Shown here piece by piece: positions 1 through 8,211 of a DNA stretch of 36,608 bases. Position numbers and translations under genes: made by a program. Source of the stretch: Candidatus Hydrogenedentota bacterium (GTDB lineage: Bacteria > Hydrogenedentota > Hydrogenedentia > Hydrogenedentales > CAITNO01); the NCBI GenBank assembly GCA_022706235.1, contig JAKJCY010000024.1, forward strand, positions 1-36,608, read 5' to 3'. Every line of letters begins with the position of its first letter. The stretch's first letter is position 1. The notes under the pieces were generated by a model, which was given only the letters and a program-made list of their open reading frames with translations, searched no databases and was not told the origin of the DNA.

Positions 1-3
1 CTT

Positions 4-1026
4 TCAGGATTTCCTGGTCCCTTCGCCGAGCAGGGCCTGGGCAAAATGGCCGGGATGCACCACCCATGAGGTTCCCAGATACCCCAATATCTTGCCTGTT
101 GTATCCGCCTTGGCGCGTTCCACCATGTGCAGTCCGGCCGTTTCGTTTTTCCAACTGGCCGGCCAGACACGAAACCCCTTTTCAAGGAAGAGGTCTATGG
201 ACGGATAGCTTTCCTGGGCGCTGTAATGCCAGTCGCAGATGATGATGTCTTTGGGAATCCTGTCAATGGCTCCCGCAGTGCCCTTGTCGCTGGCTTCCCA
301 GCCGTCGCCCATGTTCAGCGCCTTCTTGTCCAGCAGGCGATCGCCCCACATGAGCATGGTCATGCCCCGTTTGCCCACAATATGTCCGTGAAGTTCTTTA
401 ACCGCATGCGCCATGAGTTCCGCCGGGTCTTTGCCTGCACAACGGGGGCATTTAGGGCTGGCAAAGGTGAGTATTTCATCCATGCCCACGTGGAACGCGT
501 CCGCCTCGAAAGCCTCGGTAATTTCATCAATCAAGTCAAAAATGAGGGGATATACGTCAGGATGCAAGGGACACCAGTTCATCAGGGTTTTGGCCCGCTT
601 TTCTTCGGGCAGGTCGGGAACCTCTTCAAATTCCGGATGGACCGTCATGAGCGGGAAAACCATATCACCGTTAACCCAGGACTGGTGGCCCAGGCAATTG
701 AACTGGGGGATAAGGCGTATGCCCCGTTCCCGGCAGAACCGGGCCAGGTCATGGGCCGCCTCTTGAGTGATCATGTCGTCAAAACGCATGTCCGGGTGGG
801 AATCAAAGGCAAAGTTGTATCCTACCTCGTACACCAGCACATTTACGCCAAGGGGTTGCAGGACCTCGTCTATGGCGCGTTTGAGGACGGGCAAGCCTTC
901 GTTGCCTCCGGCCGAGCCCCACGCCATGACATGCACGCCGCGCCAGGCCGTATCCGCCGTGGCCGTCTTGACGCCAAGCAGCGCGGGGAGGAGAACCAGG
1001 AATGTTTTCAGGAAGGAGGGTTTCAT
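4..1026 (-). CDS. Exported GH20-like glycoside hydrolase (beta-hexosaminidase-type TIM barrel)
   Basis: 340 aa. Residues 1-24 form a Sec signal peptide (hydrophobic core FLVLLPALLG, Ala-rich cleavage region), so the protein should work in the periplasm or outside the cell. The HVGMDE motif at 179-184 matches the GH20 signature in which the Asp-Glu pair (D183, E184) performs substrate-assisted hydrolysis of N-acetylhexosaminides. A GH20-type GHQSW segment lies at about 113-117, and conserved Trp residues (W227, W266, W288) fit the substrate pocket. It contains the catalytic barrel only; the N-terminal alpha/beta domain of classical hexosaminidases is absent. The ATG is preceded by AAAGGAA at 7 nt. 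It is the last gene of the minus-strand catabolic group, 149 nt after the PHP lipoprotein gene. The fold call is fairly secure; the substrate is not. Confidence 0.8.
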   Translation of the reverse strand: MKPSFLKTFLVLLPALLGVKTATADTAWRGVHVMAWGSAGGNEGLPVLKRAIDEVLQPLGVNVLVYEVGYNFAFDSHPDMRFDDMITQEAAHDLARFCRERGIRLIPQFNCLGHQSWVNGDMVFPLMTVHPEFEEVPDLPEEKRAKTLMNWCPLHPDVYPLIFDLIDEITEAFEADAFHVGMDEILTFASPKCPRCAGKDPAELMAHAVKELHGHIVGKRGMTMLMWGDRLLDKKALNMGDGWEASDKGTAGAIDRIPKDIIICDWHYSAQESYPSIDLFLEKGFRVWPASWKNETAGLHMVERAKADTTGKILGYLGTSWVVHPGHFAQALLGEGTRKS

Positions 1027-1175
1027 AGAATGGTTCCTTTGGTGTTGGGAACACCGGCATTGAACTTGCTTCGAATAATTATCGCGGTCGGTATCAATTT
1101 AAACAGGGGTTGTTGCATAAGATTGAGATAGGACTCCGCGCATTTCATGTGCCTGCGGAAGTGCACCTTCCATAA

Positions 1176-2951
1176 TCAAATTTGCGGAATTTGCAGGGGC
1201 GCTGCGCCGGTGGTGTTTTCCGGTATCTCCAGGTCAATATCCACCATCTCGTCGCTTTGGATACGGACCCAGGACTTGTCGGGGTCAAAGTTCGGGTTGC
1301 GCCAGAGGAGTTCTGCCGTGATGTCACGGGCATAAATCGGACTGGTGATGGCGTGCACCTCCAGCGGGCCGAAGCCCCTGTCTTTCGGGTCGGCGGGTTT
1401 GATGACGCGCACGCGAAAAGCCGCCTCGACGGTGGGCACGCGCTTGAATTGTATCCCCGTATTTTTCCCGTTTATGGGAATGGTCCGTATGGGCCTGCCA
1501 TTTTCAATAACCTGGAGTTTCATACCGAGGGCGTTTTCAACGGCCACTTGAAAGGTAACCTCGGTATTCAGCGGGACAATGCCGCCGATGCCGACATCAG
1601 TCTTGCCGTCGCTCAGCACATCCGCGCCAAAATAGATCTTCGGGCCATCGGGGCCACGGGATACAAAGGTGCGCCCCAGCCGCAACCCCTCAAGCAGTCC
1701 GGGCACGGAGAGTTCCCGGGCATGGATGTAGGTGAGCGGGCACCCGAGGGGGACCTTGGGACTGCCGCTGCCGCTGCCGCCGATGGCGCCCGCCATGAGC
1801 CCCCGGACCAACTCGTAATCATAGAACAGGTTGCTTTGTCCATTCGCGGACATGTCGCCATGTTTGACGACCGCCGCCGCCGCCGCGATGGAATGAATCA
1901 AGTGGCCGTCTTTGCGTTCCCGGGCCTTTTCGCCCAGCTGCTGCAGAGAAAGGGGCGGGGCTTCCCGCCAGTCCCGAAACCATATCTGGACGCCGTTGAC
2001 GAAGCTCAGTCCCCATTGCCAGGGCTTGCTGGGAAAAGCCGGGTGGGCGATGATCCAGGCGCCGCCCTGGGCCTGGACACGGATGCATTCGGCTTGGGCG
2101 GCCATCACGGAACCGGGCGGTTCAGGACGGGTGCGCGGACCGTAAACAAGGGCCACGCCCATGGGGTCCGTGCCCCATTCCATGGCGGGCAGGCAAACCA
2201 GCCGCGCTGATTTATAGGCGGGGTCGTCCACGGCGGCCAGGGTATTTCTGTCAGTAATGGCCAGGAAATCCAGGTTCGCCTTTTCCGCGCGTTTCACCAG
2301 CGAAGCGACATCTTCGACACCGTTGCCATAACTCGAATAGGCCTGCATCTCCCCGCAATACCACCTGGTCGCAGCGTTCAGCACCCGGGTGTCATAAAAC
2401 CGTTCGCTTCTGCCGGGAATACTGCCGGCGTTGTTCGGATCCGTCCCCATGGCCAGTTCCACGCGGTCCAGGGCGAGGTCGCCGTCCGAATCGAACCCGC
2501 GCAGGGAAACAATGCCGCCGGCCCCTTCGAGCAGGTTTACCTCCAGATCCGTTACCTGGTTTTCACGGATATCCACATCTTTGGCTTCCACCATGACCGG
2601 CACTTCCGCTTCCAGCACGTGCACATAGGCCCGGTAAGAGCCCGTGGGCTGTTCCGCTTCCACCAATCCCTGGGGGGCATCAAGGGCGACCGTGATGCCG
2701 TCGTCATAACTGAACAGGTCCACGCGCGCCGGAAGATGGGCGCCCAGCACGTTGGTGATATCGGCAAGCAGTATGCCTTTGGGCAGGCCTGCGCGCTTTT
2801 CAAGGGCGGCCGCCTGCGCCGCTGCTTCCGTGTCGTCTTGCTTTACCGCGGTTTTAACCTCAGTGTCCCGCTCCGCCGTGCCGCGTTGCACGCCTTCTTT
2901 GCCCGCGCATGCCGCAAGAAGCAGGCATATCATCAACCTGGTGTATTTCAT
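1176..2951 (-). CDS. Lipoprotein with degenerate PHP (CehA/McbA-like) domain
   Basis: 591 aa from the ATG at 2951, chosen because AAGGATG lies just upstream and because it puts a lipobox (LLLAAC, Cys15) right after a short basic start. An upstream in-frame ATG would add nine residues before the signal. After a low-complexity linker comes a beta-rich segment, then a calcium-loop motif of the thrombospondin-3 type (DSDGD, about 154-158, with GTDPNN after it). A PHP-like domain follows from about residue 195. PHP phosphoesterases normally have an HxH strand and an ITDH motif; here the positions read EMQAY and ITDRN, so several metal-binding His are missing, though AHP (about 302-304) remains. 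The C-terminal part is beta-rich. Probably membrane-anchored in the periplasm; binding rather than catalysis is my inference. It starts 44 nt after the oxidoreductase gene. Confidence 0.75.
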   Translation of the reverse strand: MKYTRLMICLLLAACAGKEGVQRGTAERDTEVKTAVKQDDTEAAAQAAALEKRAGLPKGILLADITNVLGAHLPARVDLFSYDDGITVALDAPQGLVEAEQPTGSYRAYVHVLEAEVPVMVEAKDVDIRENQVTDLEVNLLEGAGGIVSLRGFDSDGDLALDRVELAMGTDPNNAGSIPGRSERFYDTRVLNAATRWYCGEMQAYSSYGNGVEDVASLVKRAEKANLDFLAITDRNTLAAVDDPAYKSARLVCLPAMEWGTDPMGVALVYGPRTRPEPPGSVMAAQAECIRVQAQGGAWIIAHPAFPSKPWQWGLSFVNGVQIWFRDWREAPPLSLQQLGEKARERKDGHLIHSIAAAAAVVKHGDMSANGQSNLFYDYELVRGLMAGAIGGSGSGSPKVPLGCPLTYIHARELSVPGLLEGLRLGRTFVSRGPDGPKIYFGADVLSDGKTDVGIGGIVPLNTEVTFQVAVENALGMKLQVIENGRPIRTIPINGKNTGIQFKRVPTVEAAFRVRVIKPADPKDRGFGPLEVHAITSPIYARDITAELLWRNPNFDPDKSWVRIQSDEMVDIDLEIPENTTGAAPLQIPQI

Positions 2952-2995
2952 TGTTTCATCCTTGTTCGAAACAAACATTCTCCGAAAAAAAACAG

Positions 2996-4495
2996 TTACC
3001 TCAAGTGATTAAGATGCGTCGCCACCTCGGACACTGTTGCCGAGGCGCCGGCAACGGCGGAACAGTCCAGGCGCTCCCGGGACGCCCGTGTCGCCGCGGC
3101 GGCAAGGCTCGTATCGCCGATAAGAATCGCTCCGGCGAGCAGGCCGTCACGGAACAGGAAACGCCTGTACGAACCTTCCTGCCGGTCCACGATTTCCCGG
3201 TAACTGCCATCATCGGGCTGTATGACACCCATACTGAACAACTTGATCCCCAGCACTTTCAGCGTGTTCGCCCGGGGCAGGCCGCCGAATTCAGACAGGG
3301 CCCCGGCGGCATTGAAACCGGCGATGGTTCCCTGGTATTGGGCGGGTTCCCATAATCCGGCGACGGCGCCGCCGAATTCCGCGCAGTCACCCGCCGCATA
3401 GATGTCGGGCGCCGAGGTGGCCATGCGCATATCGACGACAATCCCCTGGTTAACAGCGAGGCCCGCGCGACGCGCCAGGTGGCTGTTTGCCCGCACGCCC
3501 GTGGTGATGGTAACGGCCTTGGCCGTCAATCGCGTACCATCCTGGAGCAACACCGACGCCACCGCGTCTTCGCCTTCAATTGTCCGGCTGGAGGCCGTAG
3601 TGCGGACGGTGATTCCCATGGAGGCGACATGCGCTTCCAGCACCTTCGCGGCATCCCGGTTTAACTGGCGCGGCAGGAGGTATTCGAATCCCTCCAGCAG
3701 GGTCACCTGGGCACCCTGCCTGGCCAGCGCACCCGCGGTCTCCAGGCCCAGGATGCCCCCGCCGATGCATACGCAGGGAGTGTCCTTTTCCACTAGAGAA
3801 AGCAGGGTGTTTGCATCCTTCAACGTTCGCACCGCGGACACGCCCCGCAGTTCAGACCCCGGAATGGGGGGGATAAAGGGGTGGGCGCCACAGGCCAGAA
3901 TGAGTTTGTCGTAGGAAACGGTCTCTCCGCCATCGGTGGTAATCCTGTGTGCGTCCGGGTCCAGTTCCTGGATGGTCACGCCCGTGCGCAGCTGTATTGT
4001 ATGCTGCTCATACCAGTCGCGCGGGTGCATGGTAAGTTCCGTATCGGCGATTTCGCCCGCAAGGCGGCGCGTCAGGTTGAGCCGGTAATAGGGCAAATCG
4101 GTTTCCGCCGTAAACAGAAGAATCTCCGCGTTGGGAAGGGTCTGTCGGACGGCCGCGGCGGCGCTTACGCCCGCAATGCCGCCGCCGACAATGACGATCC
4201 TGCGGCGGTCGTCGGCGTTGACGGTCTCGTGGGAAGCCTCAACGCACGGCTCAAATTCTTCCTTGCCCGCGCCGCATAGCGGGCAGGTATCGGGTGGGGT
4301 TTCCCCGTCGTGAACGTAGCCGCAGATGATACAGCGCCAGGAGGCGCTTTCCGATGGCGACGGGGGAGAGGCATCTTCGAAGGCTTCGAAGTCATCCGCC
4401 GGGGCGCCGCATACCGGGCAGGCTTCCGGCGGAGTATCGCCGCGATGCACATATCCGCACACCACGCATTTCCAGGCACGGGTAGGGTCGGCCAC
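2996..4495 (-). CDS. FAD/NAD(P)H oxidoreductase with two rubredoxin-like domains
   Basis: 499 aa from a GTG at 4495, preceded by AAGGAG at 9 nt; the longer open frame runs back into the GH4 gene and is not credible as coding. Two near-identical metal knuckles open the protein: CxxC pairs at 10-13/26-29 and at 55-58/71-74, each with the CGY...PP..CP.CGA pattern of rubrerythrin-type rubredoxin domains. A pyridine nucleotide-disulphide oxidoreductase module follows: FAD-binding GGGIAG at 104-109, a central NAD(P)H-binding GGGILG, and the second FAD motif YAAGDCAEF. The family includes NADH:rubredoxin oxidoreductases and NirB-like proteins, so electrons probably pass NAD(P)H to FAD to the Fe(Cys)4 centres within one chain. 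Cytoplasmic; no signal peptide. It starts 43 nt after the GH4 stop, so co-transcription is likely. The electron acceptor is unknown. Confidence 0.85.
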   Translation of the reverse strand: MADPTRAWKCVVCGYVHRGDTPPEACPVCGAPADDFEAFEDASPPSPSESASWRCIICGYVHDGETPPDTCPLCGAGKEEFEPCVEASHETVNADDRRRIVIVGGGIAGVSAAAAVRQTLPNAEILLFTAETDLPYYRLNLTRRLAGEIADTELTMHPRDWYEQHTIQLRTGVTIQELDPDAHRITTDGGETVSYDKLILACGAHPFIPPIPGSELRGVSAVRTLKDANTLLSLVEKDTPCVCIGGGILGLETAGALARQGAQVTLLEGFEYLLPRQLNRDAAKVLEAHVASMGITVRTTASSRTIEGEDAVASVLLQDGTRLTAKAVTITTGVRANSHLARRAGLAVNQGIVVDMRMATSAPDIYAAGDCAEFGGAVAGLWEPAQYQGTIAGFNAAGALSEFGGLPRANTLKVLGIKLFSMGVIQPDDGSYREIVDRQEGSYRRFLFRDGLLAGAILIGDTSLAAAATRASRERLDCSAVAGASATVSEVATHLNHLR

Positions 4496-4538
4496 TATGA
4501 CTGCTCCTTTTTGGTTACAGGGTTGCGTGTGCTTAGAT

Positions 4539-5966
4539 TTAGTTGGAAGCTTTTTCCGCCAATTCGCCGAAGCGGTGCACCACGGCGAGCGCCGGGTCGA
4601 GCGGTACGGGCGCGTGTCCGGTTCCCGGAGGCGTTTCGATGTCCGGAGCGGCTCGCAACTGCTTTCCGGCGAATTGGGGCAGCCATTGTTTCTCTGCCTC
4701 GAGCATTTCGGCAACCATATCACGCGCCTGCTTCAGCGTCAAACACGCGCTGGTGAGCGGGTCCAGGGCCGCGGCGGCCACGGCCAATTCCGGGTCGCCC
4801 GTCAGCGCCGCTTCCACGGTCAATCCTTGGGCGGTCACGTTGCTCTGGTTCAGCGCGGCCAGTTGTGCCGGCAGCGCGCCCACCCGCACCGGGTGCAGCC
4901 CGAGCCGGTCCGCGAAGACCGGCACTTCCGCGCAGCAGCCGTCCGGCAGATTGGATATATACCCGTCGTTGCGCAGATTCCCCTGGAACTTGAATATTTT
5001 GCCCGTTTCCAATGCTTCCAGGATGTAGGAGCAATATTCCACGCTGCGCGGTCGTATGGATGAAGGTTCTTGCGCGAGCATATCCGTGTTTTCAAGTTTG
5101 TCCGCTATCAGCCGGCACCATTTCAGGTAGGCGCCGGTCTCCCCGCCGAAGGCGGGCTCATCGCAATAGCGTTCCAGGGCATCTTTGCTGCTGCGGAACC
5201 ACGGCACGTATTCAGACAGGTGTCCGGTGCTTTCCGTCATGAAATACCCGAAATGGCGCATCACCTCGATACGCACCTTTTCATTAATGTAATACTCGGG
5301 CAACTCACATTTTTCCTTGAACAAGGGGTACAGGTCTTTTCCCCGGTGTTCCATCTTGAGAAACCAGCCCATATGGTTAATACCTGCCGCCAGGTAGTCA
5401 ATTTCCGCCTTTGGCACGCCCACATACCCCGAAATCAGGTCGAGGGTGGTCTGTACCCCGTGGCACAAGCCGACGTAGTTCAGCCCCGGCACTTTTCCCA
5501 GCGCCCAGCATACGGACGCCATGGGATTGACGTAGTTGAGCAGATACGCGTTCGGACACAGTTCTTCCATGTCCCGGGCGAGGTCCATCATGACGGGTAT
5601 GGTGCGCAACGCGCGAAACAGGCCACCCGGCCCGAGCGTGTCGCCAATACACTGGTCCACGCCGTGTTTCATGGGGATTTCATAATCCAGTTGAAAGGCA
5701 TCCACGCCGCCGACCTGCAGCATGGCAATGACATAATCGGCGTCCTTCAGCGCTTCCCGCCGGTCCAGGGTCACCATGGTAGTGGCGGAAAGGCCATTGT
5801 CCTTGATGACCCGGTCGGCAAACATCTTCATGCGCTCCAGTTTAGGAAGGGTCCGGCTCATGAACCGGAACTCACTGTTGCGCAGGGCGGGCGTAGCCAC
5901 CATATCCAGAAACAAGGTCTTGCAAAATACAATACTTCCCGCGCCAATCATGGCAATTTTAGGCAT
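4539..5966 (-). CDS. GH4 family glycosidase (alpha-galactosidase/alpha-glucosidase type)
   Basis: 475 aa. GH4 enzymes use NAD+ and a divalent metal for a redox-assisted hydrolysis. Visible are the Rossmann loop GAGS at residues 8-11, the NYVNPM motif at 144-149, the metal-ligand Cys-His in GLCHG (C168, H169), and INHMGWF at 196-202 with the second metal/substrate His. This pattern resembles the MelA-like alpha-glycosidase branch more than phospho-beta-glucosidases, but substrate cannot be read from it. I start at the ATG at 5966, because AGGAGG at 5975-5980 lies 8 nt from it and only 2 nt from the alternative ATG at 5972. Cytoplasmic. Head of the closely spaced GH4-oxidoreductase-PHP lipoprotein run. 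Confidence 0.88.
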   Translation of the reverse strand: MPKIAMIGAGSIVFCKTLFLDMVATPALRNSEFRFMSRTLPKLERMKMFADRVIKDNGLSATTMVTLDRREALKDADYVIAMLQVGGVDAFQLDYEIPMKHGVDQCIGDTLGPGGLFRALRTIPVMMDLARDMEELCPNAYLLNYVNPMASVCWALGKVPGLNYVGLCHGVQTTLDLISGYVGVPKAEIDYLAAGINHMGWFLKMEHRGKDLYPLFKEKCELPEYYINEKVRIEVMRHFGYFMTESTGHLSEYVPWFRSSKDALERYCDEPAFGGETGAYLKWCRLIADKLENTDMLAQEPSSIRPRSVEYCSYILEALETGKIFKFQGNLRNDGYISNLPDGCCAEVPVFADRLGLHPVRVGALPAQLAALNQSNVTAQGLTVEAALTGDPELAVAAAALDPLTSACLTLKQARDMVAEMLEAEKQWLPQFAGKQLRAAPDIETPPGTGHAPVPLDPALAVVHRFGELAEKASN

Positions 5967-5974
5967 GTGCATAT

Positions 5975-5980
5975 CCTCCT
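5975..5980 (-). promoter_or_regulatory. Shine-Dalgarno of the GH4 gene
   Basis: Perfect AGGAGG on the minus strand. Its spacing (8 nt to the ATG at 5966, 2 nt to the ATG at 5972) decides for the shorter start. Confidence 0.75.
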
Positions 5981-5989
5981 TCGGTCAAC

Positions 5990-6663
5990 GCGGCGTACCG
6001 CAGCCTTAAACCAACTTTCGGCAGCAACCTTGGCAACACGTTGGCAACTCGTTCCCAAATTCCATTCTTGTCATTACCCACATCTTTCCGTTCAGGATAG
6101 GGTATTGAGATGCCGACGTAGGTATTCAGAATCCCAATGGGATTACATATCATAGCCCAGGGTTGCGGTACCCCGCTACCCTGGGTAAGCGATGTCTCTC
6201 CGTCTCTCTTTTCTACTCCAACGGAGTTACGTCGGTCTTCCCATACGGCATTTGTACCAATGTGACGCAACCCCCTTGGGGTAAACGGAAATTGGGGGCG
6301 ATTTCCAACCCAGGGTAGCGGAGTACCGCAACCCTGGGCTTTGTTCTTAAATCCCGTTGGGATATTGTATTCAAACATTCGCTTTTTACCGCTACTATTC
6401 ATTGCCAAAAGAAGTGGGTAATGACAAGAATTCCATTTGGGAACGCCATCTCCTGAGAAACTTAAATTGCAACTTGTTGATATAAAATAACTTAACCGAA
6501 TTCGGGTTTTTCGCGACTCATCTCGATTAGGAGATACGAGCACGAAACCCGAATCGGTGCAATCGTGCTCGTAATCGTAATCGTGCTCGTAATCGTAAAA
6601 GTTTCTTTTCACTAATACCCCCGGTATGCCGGGGTGCGCTGCTCTCTTGAAATTCCATTTCCT
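5990..6663. repeat. Composite block of dispersed palindromic repeats between GH4 and ThuA genes
   Basis: No gene supported here. Two related hairpins, 6156-6185 and 6309-6338, have arms CCCAGGGT/ACCCTGGG enclosing GCGG/CCGC and lie in opposite orientation to each other. Next to them are small palindromes of the form ATCCC-NN-GGGAT (about 6131 and 6353). A perfect tandem duplication of 18 nt lies at 6561-6578 and 6579-6596 (unit starts AATCGTGCTCG). A hairpin with arms CCCCGG/CCGGGG is at 6619-6634. The 22 nt at 6642-6663 recur exactly at 21198-21219. Together these look like several repeat families accumulated in one spacer. An open frame of 217 codons crosses the block on the minus strand but is made of the repeats. 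Confidence 0.75.
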
Positions 6664-6717
6664 ATTCTTTACCGCCTTTCCCTGCGAGTACCGGTGGCAC
6701 GTAACGTGTGTGCTTTA

Positions 6718-7461
6718 TCAGTCCATATTTTCCAGCGGCTGCACGTTGCCTTGTGTGTACCCGCCCGCAAGGCGTGTCGGCGCGGCCCACTTCACCGCAT
6801 TATAGATCACCTTTAAAACAAGTTCGTTGTGGAATATGGGGAAGGTCTCATGGCCGGGACGGAAATAAAACACTTTGCCCGCTTCCCGGTGCCAGCAGCA
6901 GCCGCTGCGGAAGACTTCACCGCCCTGGAACCAGCTGATAAACACCTGCTGGTCCGGTTGGGGAATCCCGAAGGGCTCGCCGTACATTTCGGTATTCGGC
7001 AGCTCGATATATTCCGGCAGACCGTCCACAATCGGATGCGACGGGTCCACCACCCACAGGCGTTCCTTCTCACCATGCTCCCCATATTCGCGCCACTTGA
7101 GGTTGCAGGCCGTGCCCATGAGCAGCATAAACGGCTTGGACATGTGCCCCGAATGCAGCACAATCAGGCCCATGCCCTGTTGCACCCGTTTCTGCACGCG
7201 CCGCGCGTTTTCATCCGTCACCTGGTCGTGGGCCTTGTGACCCCACCAGATCATGACGTCCGTATTCGTAAGAATAGCGTCATCAAGCCCCTGGCCCGGG
7301 TCGGACAATTCCGAACAATGCACAAAGGCAATCCCCTCCTGTTTTTCCAGGTGCCTGCCGATTTGCCTGCCCATCCCGTCGGGATAGAGCTCGCGGCATG
7401 TGGGCAATTCCTTTTCATGGAGGCCTTCATTCCATACGGTTACACGAATGTCTTTTGTCAT
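6718..7461 (-). CDS. ThuA-like protein (class I glutamine amidotransferase-like fold)
   Basis: 247 aa. ThuA-family proteins are implicated in trehalose/glycan utilisation; their biochemical role is not settled. Family signatures visible are VWNEG near the start, IWWGH at 71-75, LHSGH at 102-106, the EMYGEPF segment near 160, and the FYFRPGHE motif near 207. Length is normal for the family and there is no signal peptide, so it should be cytoplasmic. It points the same way as the GH4 group but is separated from it by about 750 bp of repeats, so a common transcript is doubtful. The ribosome site is weak (GGGAA about 11 nt before the ATG). Context supports a role in carbohydrate breakdown. Confidence 0.85.
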   Translation of the reverse strand: MTKDIRVTVWNEGLHEKELPTCRELYPDGMGRQIGRHLEKQEGIAFVHCSELSDPGQGLDDAILTNTDVMIWWGHKAHDQVTDENARRVQKRVQQGMGLIVLHSGHMSKPFMLLMGTACNLKWREYGEHGEKERLWVVDPSHPIVDGLPEYIELPNTEMYGEPFGIPQPDQQVFISWFQGGEVFRSGCCWHREAGKVFYFRPGHETFPIFHNELVLKVIYNAVKWAAPTRLAGGYTQGNVQPLENMD

Positions 7462-7856
7462 GGCTTTCTTTTCCCTGGGGTTCTATTCGTAGCCTGGAAG
7501 CGCCCCGCGTTTGTTGAATGAATCCGTCAAAGCCTTATTGTACCTGTAACGGTCCCTCCGCGTATAACGCATCATTACGCCGAAGCTTCGGAAGGCTTGA
7601 TGTACTTGGTGCGCCCGTCGCGTCAGCGTTTGAAGTCAGAACAGGATGGTAGCGGAAACGGACGGTGCAGTCAAGGTCTGGCGTTCAATGTCCGTGGTAG
7701 GGTTGGGCACTGAACCGGATGGTGCGGGCCCATGCCGGGCGTGCGTGACTGTCACACAGTGTTGCCTTGGTAACCGTGAAGATCCCCCAGGCGGCGATGT
7801 TTTGTATGCGTTTCAACGTAACCTTCAAGACTGATTTTACCAACACAAAAAAAGAC
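7462..7856. other. Intergenic, no gene seen
   Basis: Spacer between the divergent ThuA and MoxR-cassette transcripts. No open frame here has a ribosome site or family signature. A perfect 12-nt palindrome (CCGAAGCTTCGG) lies near 7580. The minus-strand promoter for the ThuA gene should be in this stretch, but I cannot point to a convincing one. Confidence 0.5.
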
Positions 7857-7885
7857 TTGCATTTCCGATTCATTTGTGTTATATT
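7857..7885 (+). promoter_or_regulatory. Sigma-70-like promoter of the riboswitch transcript
   Basis: TTGCAT at 7857-7862 and TATATT at 7880-7885, separated by exactly 17 nt. Transcription would begin near 7892, about 30 nt before the riboswitch aptamer. Confidence 0.7.
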
Positions 7886-7922
7886 CTGTTCAACAGTTTA
7901 ATCTTGCCGATACTCAGGTATG

Positions 7923-8017
7923 CAGACGAACGCGAGGGAAATGGCCCAATGACCGTTCGGGCAACCAGCCGCAAGGCGGGTGCCACTGCCATCTCGGATT
8001 GCCGAGAACCATGTCTG
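7923..8017 (+). promoter_or_regulatory. SAM-I (S-box) riboswitch aptamer
   Basis: The strand carries the S-box landmarks in the right order: the kink-turn strand GAGGGA, then GGCCC, then AATGA (the UGA strand of the kink-turn), then GGGCAACC, then a short hairpin (AGCC GCAA GGC), then GGTGCC. Helices can be drawn for the whole aptamer: P1 CAGAC/GTCTG (7923-7927 with 8013-8017), P2 GAACG/CGTTC flanking the kink-turn, P3 ACC-GCC/GGC-GGT, and P4 CTCGG/CCGAG. S-box RNAs bind S-adenosylmethionine and usually switch off methionine/SAM synthesis or transport genes by forming a terminator. Here a terminator follows 24 nt later, but the next gene is a MoxR ATPase. The aptamer call is from conserved sequence and pairing; the downstream target is the puzzle. 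Confidence 0.87.
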
Positions 8018-8040
8018 GGAACGTTGGAAAAGTGTTTTCC

Positions 8041-8080
8041 AGCCCCCTCATGATCCGACCTGAGGGGGCTGTTCGTTTTT
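8041..8080 (+). terminator. Intrinsic terminator of the SAM riboswitch
   Basis: A perfect 10-bp stem, AGCCCCCTCA (8041-8050) with TGAGGGGGCT (8061-8070), is followed by GTTCGTTTTT. Between aptamer and terminator lies another small stem (TGGAAAA/TTTTCCA, 8024-8040). CTGG inside the 3' strand of P1 can pair with CCAG overlapping the terminator stem, which gives a plausible antiterminator. The arrangement is that of a transcriptional OFF switch. Confidence 0.85.
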
Positions 8081-8211
8081 GTCCCCCTCCTGTCCGTTCA
8101 TGAACCCGCCCGTCCGCTTCCTGTGTATTCGATGCGGCGGGTCCATTGGGGATGCCGCCGCCTGTATCCGTGGTTGTGCCTAACGGCACGCAACGATAAG
8201 GAAGGACGGAC

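Noticed and set aside
1157-1171. GGAAG/CTTCC hairpin after the PHP lipoprotein gene as a terminator
   Set aside because: Only five pairs and no U-tract; too weak to call.
5959-6612. 217-codon open frame on the minus strand
   Set aside because: Built from the dispersed repeats and an 18-nt duplication, overlaps the GH4 start, has no ribosome site or family features.
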